Both the position numbers and the translations under genes were made by a program. The notes under the pieces are model-generated. The model did not search any database. It saw only the letters and a list, made by a program, of their open reading frames with translations, and was not told where the DNA came from. 5,340 nucleotides of DNA from assembly GCA_016205055.1 (NCBI GenBank), contig JACQJK010000105.1, forward strand, positions 1 to 5,340, read 5' to 3'. The stretch is from Candidatus Doudnabacteria bacterium (GTDB lineage Bacteria; Patescibacteriota; Doudnabacteria; UBA920; 2-01-FULL-50-11). Each line of letters opens with the position of its first letter. The first letter of the stretch is position 1. Below are positions 1 through 4,889 of the stretch, piece after piece.

Positions 1-13
1 AGCAACCGAGGAT

Positions 14-33
14 AGACGCGAATACTCGCGTCT
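14..33. other. 8-bp perfect hairpin upstream of smc
   Basis: The arms agacgcga (14-21) and tcgcgtct (26-33) are perfect reverse complements around a 4-nt loop. There is no clear U-tract on either side, so it is not a canonical intrinsic terminator. It could be a structured end of an upstream transcript or lie inside an upstream coding frame. Confidence 0.35.
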
Positions 34-109
34 TATTCAGTCAGTAAGCGGTGTTTCACACCACCAGCGGCTGAAACAAAAACCAAAAAAATTCATTCGC
101 CGTTTGTCT

Positions 110-117
110 AGGCGGGG
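110..117 (+). promoter_or_regulatory. Probable ribosome binding site of smc
   Basis: The purine-rich AGGCGGGG lies 6 nt before the ATG at 124 and matches AGGAGG with one mismatch. Its position supports ATG 124 as the smc start. A weak 4-bp pairing (cgcc 98-101 with ggcg 111-114) could partly mask it. Confidence 0.5.
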
Positions 118-123
118 CATTTT

Positions 124-2757
124 ATGTATCTAAAACGGATTGAGATTCAAGGATTCAAGTCGTTTGCCAGAAAAACCGTGCTGGAATTTGCGCCCGGGAT
201 CGTTGCGGTCGTAGGCCCGAACGGTTCGGGAAAGTCAAATTTTTCCGACGCTATTCGCTGGGTGCTGGGTGAGCAGAGCATGAAGGCGGTGCGCAGCAAA
301 AAAAGCGAAGACGTGATTTTTGCCGGTTCGGATAAGAAAGCGCGCTTGGGCATGGCCGAGGCGGTGATCGTTTTCGATAACGAAGATCGCCGACTGCCTT
401 TGGATTTTTCGGAAGTGGCTGTCGCCCGCCGGCTGTTTCGCGACGGAGAATCGGAGTACTTAATCAACAATTCCGCAGTGCGCTTGATGGATGTGGTAGA
501 GTTGCTGTCCAAGTCCGGTTATGGCAACAGTTCTTATCAAGTCATTTCCCAAGGCAGCATTGACCAGTTGGTGCTGGCCGGGCCGGCGGCGATCAAATCT
601 TTAGTCGAGGAAGCAGTCGGTATTAAGCCGTATTACTTGAAGCGGGAACGGGCGGCAAGGAAGTTGGAGCGCACCGAGCAAAATTTGCTCCGCGTTGCGG
701 ATTTAGTGGCGGAAATCGAGCCGCGGTTGCGCTCGCTGAAACGGCAAGCCAAGCGCATGCAGGCCCGCGATGAGCTGGTTTCCCAGCTGCGGATTTTGCA
801 AAAACAGCATTTTTCGGCGCGGTACCACAAGCTTGCCGCGACGGTGGCGGAACGGCAGGGAAGAGTTGCATATTTTGATAAAGAGATTCAGGATTTGTCG
901 GCTGAATTACTGTCGCTTACAGAGGAAATAAAAATTTTAGAGCGGTCCGGTGTCGAAAGGACCAGCGCCTACAGCCGCCTGCAAGAAGACCTGCGTAAAG
1001 TGGAGCAGGAGAAAAACAGCGTGCAGGAGCAACTGGCGATCACGCGCGGGCAGCTGAAGGCGGGTGTTCCGGGGGGGAGGGATCAAAAAAATTTATTGTT
1101 GCAGGAGCAAAGCATTAAAACCTCGCTTAGGACATTAAACGGCCATTTAGAGTCGCTTGTGGCGCAGTCGGCGCTGTCCGAAAAAAATTTAGCCCAGCAC
1201 AAGAAAATCTACGAATCCCAAAGCCGCGAGACCCAGAAACTGAAAGCCCAGATTGACGCCCTGCGTAATCCAGTTGACCTGGGTAAGCTGAAAGAAGAAG
1301 TCGAAAAGATTTATTCCCGCTATCAGTCGTTGTTGTATCAGATTAAGAATCTACACTCCGAGGAGGATTTCCAGCATTTACAGGAAGACGCCAACAATTT
1401 AGAGATAGTTCTGGTAAAATTAAAAGACAAGGTTGCTCAAGCGACTGGTTCGCAGCTCAATCACACGGAGCTGATTCAGCTCAACGGTGAGTTGCAGAAA
1501 ATGTTTGAGAAAAGGGAAGGGGTGCAAAAGGAGCTGGCGGGAATCGAAGCCCACATCCAAACCGCGATCGCAAAAAAACGATTTTACGCCGAGCAAGCCG
1601 CAGCGTTACAGACGGAGTTAACCCGGGTCGCGAAAATGCTGAAGCAGGAGGAGTTTGCCGACCCCGGTAGAGCATGGCGCGCGCTTTCAGCACAGGAGAA
1701 AGATTTGACCGATAAGCTGCGAGTTTATTTTTCGGGGATCGAAAAAATGGAAGCCGATCTGAAAAATTTTATAGTAGCCGAGAGCGCGCAGAAAAAAGAT
1801 CTCTTACAAAAGGAACATAAATTGCGCGACAAGCAGGATACCATCGGTAAGCTCAAGGACCAGCGGGGCCTGGTCTTGATTGAAAAGGCGCGGGATGAGC
1901 AAGCGCTGGAAAGCATTTATGCGGAGATTCGCAAAGATTTGGGCAACGAGTTTGTCGAGCAGGTGCGCCAATCGCCCCCGGCCCCGGTGGAGGGGGGGCT
2001 GGAGTCCAAAATTTTAAAACTGAAAGTCCAGCTGGAGCAAGCCGGCGGCGTGGACGAGTTGACCTTGCAGGAGTACCGAGAAACGCTCCAGCGTTATAAT
2101 CATTTAGTCAGTCAGTCGAGCGACTTGAAAAAAGCGGTCGCGGATTTAAAAGAGGTGATTACCGAATTGGACGGGTTGATTAAAAAGGAGTTCAGTTTGG
2201 GTTTTGACAAGGTCAACGATCATTTTTCCGAGTACTTTCGCATTCTATTTTCCGGCGGCCGGGCGCGAATGTCTTTAGTCAAAGAGCAGCGCCTCTTGCC
2301 AAGCGAAGAAAACGGCCAGGGAGAAAAACAGGAAGGGGAAGAGCAGGAGCCAGCGGGGCTGGATGTGGCCCGGCCGAATCCCCAATTCGGCCGCGAAGAG
2401 GTTAGCGGCATCGAGATCCGAGCAACGCCTCCGGGGAAAAAGTTGGCCTTATTGTCCGCGCTTTCCGGCGGGGAAAGAACCATGACCGCGATCGCGCTCT
2501 TGATGGCGATTTTAACGGCGTTTCCTTCGCCGTTTGTGGTTTTGGACGAGGTGGACGCGGCCTTGGACGAAGCTAACTCTATTCGCTTCGGAAAAATTCT
2601 GTCAAAACTCGCTCACCAGACCCAGTTTATTACCATCACCCATAATCGGGAAACCATGCGGTACGCAAGTTTGCTATACGGCGTGACCATGGGCGAGGAG
2701 GGAATTTCGAAAGTTTTGTCCATCAAACTTGATAAGGCCGTGGCCATTGCGGCGTAA
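124..2757 (+). CDS. smc: SMC-family chromosome segregation ATPase, short and apparently hinge-less
   Basis: Smc forms an ATP-dependent DNA-organising machine that compacts and segregates the chromosome, normally as a dimer with ScpA/ScpB. The N-terminal head opens with a typical Smc start (MYLKRIEIQGFKSF). It carries Walker A GPNGSGKS at 31-38 (K37), an R-loop-type arginine at R57 and the Q-loop at Q143. A long charged coiled-coil region covers about 165-690. The C-terminal head has the ABC signature LSGGE at 780-784, Walker B with catalytic E809 (VVLDE, 805-809), the D-loop ALDEAN at 813-818 and the H-loop H840, so the ATPase looks intact. Oddities: 877 residues against about 1150-1200 for bacterial Smc; no recognisable hinge in the middle (no glycine-rich hinge motifs, only a short break near 440-448); no cysteine, so no Rad50/SbcC zinc hook; and a hydrophilic Glu/Gln-rich insert at about 720-760 before the signature motif. 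The head sequence fits Smc better than RecN or SbcC. It converges on the next gene. Confidence 0.95.
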   Translation: MYLKRIEIQGFKSFARKTVLEFAPGIVAVVGPNGSGKSNFSDAIRWVLGEQSMKAVRSKKSEDVIFAGSDKKARLGMAEAVIVFDNEDRRLPLDFSEVAVARRLFRDGESEYLINNSAVRLMDVVELLSKSGYGNSSYQVISQGSIDQLVLAGPAAIKSLVEEAVGIKPYYLKRERAARKLERTEQNLLRVADLVAEIEPRLRSLKRQAKRMQARDELVSQLRILQKQHFSARYHKLAATVAERQGRVAYFDKEIQDLSAELLSLTEEIKILERSGVERTSAYSRLQEDLRKVEQEKNSVQEQLAITRGQLKAGVPGGRDQKNLLLQEQSIKTSLRTLNGHLESLVAQSALSEKNLAQHKKIYESQSRETQKLKAQIDALRNPVDLGKLKEEVEKIYSRYQSLLYQIKNLHSEEDFQHLQEDANNLEIVLVKLKDKVAQATGSQLNHTELIQLNGELQKMFEKREGVQKELAGIEAHIQTAIAKKRFYAEQAAALQTELTRVAKMLKQEEFADPGRAWRALSAQEKDLTDKLRVYFSGIEKMEADLKNFIVAESAQKKDLLQKEHKLRDKQDTIGKLKDQRGLVLIEKARDEQALESIYAEIRKDLGNEFVEQVRQSPPAPVEGGLESKILKLKVQLEQAGGVDELTLQEYRETLQRYNHLVSQSSDLKKAVADLKEVITELDGLIKKEFSLGFDKVNDHFSEYFRILFSGGRARMSLVKEQRLLPSEENGQGEKQEGEEQEPAGLDVARPNPQFGREEVSGIEIRATPPGKKLALLSALSGGERTMTAIALLMAILTAFPSPFVVLDEVDAALDEANSIRFGKILSKLAHQTQFITITHNRETMRYASLLYGVTMGEEGISKVLSIKLDKAVAIAA

Positions 2758-2790
2758 GGGACAAGAAGTAAGGCCCAGCCAAAGTTAAAT

Positions 2791-2814
2791 AAAAAACGGT
2801 TCGTTCGAACCGTT
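2791..2814 (-). terminator. Intrinsic terminator of the minus-strand gene, 3' of smc
   Basis: On the minus strand, aacggttc (2814-2807), a 4-nt loop and gaaccgtt (2802-2795) form a perfect 8-bp stem. It runs directly into a T-tract (2796-2791 read as TTTTTT, then ATTT). It lies about 30 nt past the stop of the 2845-3783 gene. The same stem is read on the plus strand after smc but is followed only by mixed sequence, so termination of smc transcripts here is less certain. Confidence 0.85.
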
Positions 2815-2844
2815 CGAGTTTGTTGAGCGTGGAAAAGCCACTCG

Positions 2845-3783
2845 TTACTTTCCTGATCGTGGTCGCCCCTTTCTTTTCGCAGCTTGGCTGGGGGTTTTCT
2901 TCGGCGTTTTGGCGCGGACTTGCTTGCCCCGGGCTTTTAGGAGTTTCTGCAGATCAGCTCGAGACAGCACGGCTGTTTCTCCCATGAAAAAGCCAAACAC
3001 CGGAAAGTCGAGGGCGTTCAGGGCGCGGAAGGAAGAGCCGGTCCGGCGTTTAATGAGCGGCTTGATCAGAGCGGTCCAGCCCCATTTTTCTTCAAGGCGC
3101 GCAAGCAAGCGCAGCGGCTGGCATTCGTTCAACTGCTCAAGGTGAGTTTCGTACTCGTCGTAGCCAGGTTGTTGCCGCTGTTTTGCCGAAAAGAAGATCG
3201 CGACTCGGGCGTAGTGGGGAAAGGCGTACGGTGAATTCTCCGTCTGCCAGTAGACCCCCGCGTAGTTTCTTAGCCGACCGAGACGCTCAAACTGGAAGCG
3301 GGCTTTGACCCACTTTACTGCGGCCGGGAGTTTCGCCAGCGCGGCCAGATAAGTTTCGTCGGCCCCGTGGCCGTAAACAATCTGGGCGAATCTTTTTGCG
3401 AGTACTACCCGGTCGACATCTGCGCGCATCGCGACCGTGCACAGGAAGAGCCGGGCTTCGCCGTAATGTTGCGTAAGACAGACGCCGCTTTGTTCCGGCA
3501 GCTGGCACATGAGGCAGATGACGTAGCTGGCGTTTTTGACCAGCAGTTTGCCCTGCATCCGGCCGGTTGCGTTGGGTTCCTGTGCGGCAATGATGGTTCC
3601 GTCGGTCTGCACAGAGCGCAGGACCGTCGGACAAGCGTAGCAGTCCTGCTCGCCGATGCCGTCGTACATGTCCAGTTCGAACGGCACGTCCGGGTTGATG
3701 CGGAACAATCCGCCCCAAGTGACGCCAAACCGCTCCAGCCACTTGACCAGCTTTGGCGGCAGCTTGTCAGCCATATCTCTCAT
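2845..3783 (-). CDS. Unrecognised 312-residue protein with two CxxC pairs and a basic AT-hook-like tail
   Basis: I do not recognise this family. The start is the ATG at 3783: a GGAGG lies 6 nt upstream, and the promoter at 3823-3851 predicts a transcript starting near 3816. That excludes the longer reading from a TTG at 3819. Counting from this ATG, cysteines form C48-x2-C51 and C90-x2-C93, with C102 and C115 close by; this spacing could bind a metal such as zinc, or the residues may simply be buried. The middle is mixed globular sequence rich in Trp, Tyr and Phe, with no signal peptide or membrane span visible. The last ~30 residues are Lys/Arg/Ala/Pro-rich and contain an AT-hook-like KGRPR core (305-309), suggesting nucleic-acid binding. 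The gene is monocistronic: own promoter, good RBS, own terminator, convergent with smc and divergent from rpsP. Confidence is high that it is a gene and low on function. Confidence 0.85.
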   Translation of the reverse strand: MRDMADKLPPKLVKWLERFGVTWGGLFRINPDVPFELDMYDGIGEQDCYACPTVLRSVQTDGTIIAAQEPNATGRMQGKLLVKNASYVICLMCQLPEQSGVCLTQHYGEARLFLCTVAMRADVDRVVLAKRFAQIVYGHGADETYLAALAKLPAAVKWVKARFQFERLGRLRNYAGVYWQTENSPYAFPHYARVAIFFSAKQRQQPGYDEYETHLEQLNECQPLRLLARLEEKWGWTALIKPLIKRRTGSSFRALNALDFPVFGFFMGETAVLSRADLQKLLKARGKQVRAKTPKKTPSQAAKRKGRPRSGK

Positions 3784-3789
3784 TTCAGT

Positions 3790-3794
3790 CCTCC
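3790..3794 (-). promoter_or_regulatory. Shine-Dalgarno that fixes the start of the minus-strand gene
   Basis: The plus-strand cctcc reads GGAGG on the minus strand, 6 nt before the ATG at 3783-3781. It is the strongest Shine-Dalgarno in the window. It selects this ATG over the upstream TTG at 3819 and over the next ATG, three codons in. Confidence 0.8.
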
Positions 3795-3822
3795 GTCTCA
3801 AGTTTTCCTGCGCGATCAAAAT

Positions 3823-3851
3823 ATAATAGCAGTATGGATAGTAAGAGTCAA
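3823..3851 (-). promoter_or_regulatory. Extended -10 sigma70-type promoter of the minus-strand gene
   Basis: On the minus strand a -35 TTGACT (3851-3846) is separated by exactly 17 bp from a -10 TATTAT (3828-3823), which is preceded by TGc (extended -10). Five of six bases match consensus in each box. Predicted transcription start is near 3816, giving a leader of about 33 nt. The -35 box lies only 16 bp from the -35 box of the rpsP promoter on the other strand. Confidence 0.75.
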
Positions 3852-3867
3852 TGCCCTCGAGCGGTCA

Positions 3868-3896
3868 TTGATTCTAAATGCGGTGTTTGTTATAAT
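3868..3896 (+). promoter_or_regulatory. Extended -10 sigma70-type promoter of rpsP
   Basis: A -35 TTGATT (3868-3873), a 17-bp spacer and a perfect -10 TATAAT (3891-3896) preceded by TGt form a strong promoter. Predicted transcription start is near 3903, giving a leader of about 34 nt. No Shine-Dalgarno is visible in that leader. Strength is consistent with a ribosomal protein gene. Confidence 0.8.
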
Positions 3897-3936
3897 TCAC
3901 CCACGTTAAATTTTTAACTAAATTCTGTCATTTCCA

Positions 3937-4356
3937 ATGTTGACTATACGTTTGCAAAGAACTGGCGCGAAAAATCAGCCGGATTTTCGTTTGGTGGTCG
4001 CGGAAAAACACCGCTCGGCCAAAAAGCTGGCCCTCGAGATTTTAGGCCAGTACAACCCCCGGACCAAAGAGTTGCGGCTGAAAAGCGAAGAACGGTTGAA
4101 ACTTTGGATCGGAAGAAACATTGAGTTGTCGCCCACGGTGCGGAACTTGCTGATTACCAAAAAGCTCCTGGAAGGGGCTAAAGTTAAGTCCTGGCGGCCC
4201 AAACCGAAACCCGCTCAAGTCGCAGCCGGGCAAAAGTCAGAGACCCCGGCGGAAACCGCCCCGGCCGCCGCCCCGGTGGCAGAGACGCCAGCAGAAACTG
4301 TCTCGACTGTAACGCCTGCAGCAGAAACGCCAGCAGAAGAAAAACCGACTAGTTAA
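3937..4356 (+). CDS. rpsP: 30S ribosomal protein S16 with a repetitive C-terminal tail
   Basis: S16 binds 16S rRNA and helps assemble the 5' domain of the small ribosomal subunit. Residues 1 to about 85 are a full S16 domain: the typical start MLTIRLQRTGAKNQPDFRLVV, the ALEILGQYNP block (31-41 region), and the later block with a W(I)GR-type segment and PTVRNLL. The start is fixed by this family N-terminus although no Shine-Dalgarno precedes it. The family is usually 80-90 residues; this protein has 139. The extra ~50 residues begin with a basic KPKPKP-type stretch and become an Ala/Pro/Glu/Thr-rich, presumably disordered tail with a 14-residue repeat. The gene has a strong promoter and its own terminator, so it looks monocistronic instead of leading the usual rimM/trmD operon. 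Confidence 0.97.
   Translation: MLTIRLQRTGAKNQPDFRLVVAEKHRSAKKLALEILGQYNPRTKELRLKSEERLKLWIGRNIELSPTVRNLLITKKLLEGAKVKSWRPKPKPAQVAAGQKSETPAETAPAAAPVAETPAETVSTVTPAAETPAEEKPTS
4240..4356 (+). repeat. 42-bp imperfect in-frame tandem repeat encoding the S16 tail
   Basis: The pentapeptide ETPAE occurs at S16 residues 102-106, 116-120 and 130-134, exactly 14 residues (42 bp) apart. Two full units (ETPAETAPAAAPVA, ETPAETVSTVTPAA) and a partial third are present. Codons differ between copies (ccg/cca for Pro, gcg/gca for Ala), so the repeat is not a very recent duplication. Confidence 0.75.
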
Positions 4357-4363
4357 TTTTTCG

Positions 4364-4389
4364 TAACCGGCGACACTGGTTATTTTTTT
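4364..4389 (+). terminator. Intrinsic terminator of rpsP
   Basis: Arms taaccgg (4364-4370) and ctggtta (4376-4382) pair over 7 bp including one G-U, with a 5-nt loop, followed immediately by seven T (4383-4389). It starts 8 nt after the rpsP stop codon. Confidence 0.87.
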
Positions 4390-4407
4390 GAAAATTCTTT
4401 TGAAGCC

Positions 4408-4602
4408 ATGATCCAACCAGACAATCCGGAACAATTCGGTGGGGATATTGACTCCGGGACGGGTTACTTTAGAAAAAGACACGAGGGCGCCAAAAAAAGA
4501 TTACTAAGAGGAGAGCCGGAATTTGAGAAGGCCGAGGAAATCGTCGCCGAGCTTGATGATATTGGGAGAGGGATTGAGGAAGGCAAAAAGGCGGACTTAT
4601 AA
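4408..4602 (+). CDS. Small unrecognised acidic protein (64 aa)
   Basis: I do not recognise the product. The reading frame starts at ATG 4408; no other ATG, GTG or TTG lies in frame between it and the rpsP terminator. The N-terminal ~18 residues are polar with Pro and Gly. A Lys/Arg-rich segment (FRKRHEGAKKRLLRGE) follows, then a probable acidic helix (FEKAEEIVAELDDIGRGIEEGKKADL). The alternation of charged and hydrophobic residues is typical of a real small helical protein rather than a random frame. There is no Shine-Dalgarno and no convincing promoter between the rpsP terminator and this start, so expression probably relies on terminator read-through. The protein may be a small lineage-specific family. 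Confidence as a gene is moderate. Confidence 0.6.
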   Translation: MIQPDNPEQFGGDIDSGTGYFRKRHEGAKKRLLRGEPEFEKAEEIVAELDDIGRGIEEGKKADL

Positions 4603-4627
4603 CGTCGCAAATTCTATCTGTAAGCTC

Positions 4628-4656
4628 TTGTCAACTTTTATTTTTTCTGCTACACT
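4628..4656 (+). promoter_or_regulatory. Probable promoter of the khpA transcript
   Basis: TTGTCA (4628-4633), a 17-bp T-rich spacer and TACACT (4651-4656) preceded by TGc form an extended -10 promoter; 5/6 and 4/6 bases match consensus. Predicted start is near 4663, which would give khpA an unusually long leader of about 227 nt. No better promoter is visible between here and khpA. Confidence 0.55.
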
Positions 4657-4675
4657 GCGGCCAGATAAGGAAATT

Positions 4676-4782
4676 TACCCAGCACTAATTTCCATCCGCC
4701 AACTTCCTTAACTTGCGTTTGTCCGGAAAGGCAAACGGACGAGATGTTGACTCGTGATATGAAAAGAAATTAGTGCTGGGTA
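4676..4782. repeat. 107-bp element with perfect 17-bp inverted repeats ending in TA
   Basis: tacccagcactaatttc (4676-4692) and its exact reverse complement (4766-4782) face each other across 73 bp. Matching stops at both ends (4675/4783 and 4693/4765 mismatch). The outermost TA on each side would look the same if it were a TA target duplication flanking 15-bp terminal inverted repeats starting CCCAGCAC, as in Tc1/mariner-IS630-type miniature elements. There is no coding capacity inside. The interior forms two further hairpins: cgtttg/caaacg (4716-4721 with 4732-4737, extended by cc/gg) and acgag/ctcgt (4739-4743 with 4751-4755). MITE-like insertion and structured RNA are both possible. Confidence 0.7.
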
Positions 4783-4790
4783 TAGCTGAA

Positions 4791-4821
4791 ATTCTGCCAA
4801 CCGCATTCGGGTTGCAAGAAT
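4791..4821 (+). other. Bulged hairpin in the khpA leader
   Basis: caacc (4798-4802) pairs with ggttg (4810-4814) across a 7-nt loop. The stem extends outward as g4796-c4815, t4795-a4816, c4794-g4818, t4793-a4819, t4792-a4820 and a4791-t4821, with single-base bulges at c4797 and a4817. No T-tract follows, so it is not a terminator. Confidence 0.45.
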
Positions 4822-4850
4822 GGTCGATTCGGCTTGAACTGAACTAAAGA

Positions 4851-4881
4851 AAGTTCCCGGAATGAAAATTCTCGGTAACTT
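4851..4881 (+). other. GAAA-tetraloop hairpin abutting the khpA start
   Basis: aagtt/aactt (4851-4855 with 4877-4881), a c/t mismatch, ccg/cgg (4857-4859 with 4873-4875), a bulged t4872 and gaat/attc (4860-4863 with 4868-4871) stack into a 12-bp stem closed by a GAAA (GNRA) tetraloop at 4864-4867. The stem ends 8 nt before the ATG, occupying the place where a Shine-Dalgarno would normally sit. Confidence 0.5.
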
Positions 4882-4889
4882 GCAAAGAT

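Larger units (their letters stand above)
1..123. other. smc upstream region, possibly with the tail of an upstream gene
   Basis: This stretch holds no complete gene. Two plus-strand frames are open from the left edge: one ends at a TAA at 45-47, the other runs on to a TAA at 131-133 and would overlap the smc start by 10 nt. Either could be the last codons of an upstream CDS, but too little is visible to choose or to recognise a product. Several small inverted repeats occur: 14-33, 50-62 (ggtgt/acacc, 3-nt loop) and 52-58 with 72-78 (tgtttca/tgaaaca); the last two compete with each other. I see no convincing sigma70 promoter, so smc may be co-transcribed with whatever lies upstream. Confidence 0.4.
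4663..4889 (+). promoter_or_regulatory. Long, highly structured 5' leader of khpA (candidate cis-regulatory RNA)
   Basis: If transcription starts near 4663, the leader folds in order into: a 17-bp perfect helix (4676-4692 with 4766-4782) enclosing hairpins at 4716-4737 and 4739-4755, i.e. a three-way-junction layout; a bulged hairpin at 4791-4821; and a hairpin with a GAAA tetraloop at 4851-4881. An alternative 7-bp helix (taaggaa 4666-4672 with ttcctta 4704-4710) would interlock with the long helix as a pseudoknot. It matches no riboswitch class I know. No Shine-Dalgarno is visible before khpA, and structure comes to within 8 nt of the start codon. Regulation is inferred from structure only. 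Confidence 0.4.

Noticed and set aside
147..512. 121-codon minus-strand frame inside smc
   Set aside because: It is antisense to the conserved Smc N-terminal head and has a low-complexity shadow composition.
1071..1998. G7 tracts in smc (1071-1077 and 1992-1998), possible frameshift or slippage sites
   Set aside because: The reading frame continues intact through both with normal coiled-coil protein and no alternative product or stimulatory structure that I can see.
3287..3742. 151-codon minus-strand frame inside the same gene
   Set aside because: It lies in an alternate frame of the longer gene on the same strand, with an Arg/Pro/Gly-rich shadow-type translation and no own start signals.
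3367..3909. 180-codon plus-strand open frame antisense to the 2845-3783 gene
   Set aside because: It is covered by the better-supported minus-strand gene with its promoter, Shine-Dalgarno and terminator, and it would run through both divergent promoters; its translation resembles no protein I know.
3905..3918. AT-rich palindrome gttaaa-tt-tttaac in the rpsP leader
   Set aside because: It is six weak A/T-dominated pairs with a 2-nt loop, too likely by chance and too unstable to call a feature.
4523..4711. 62-codon plus-strand frame overlapping the end of the 64-aa ORF
   Set aside because: It runs through the khpA promoter and into the inverted repeat, and its translation is not protein-like.
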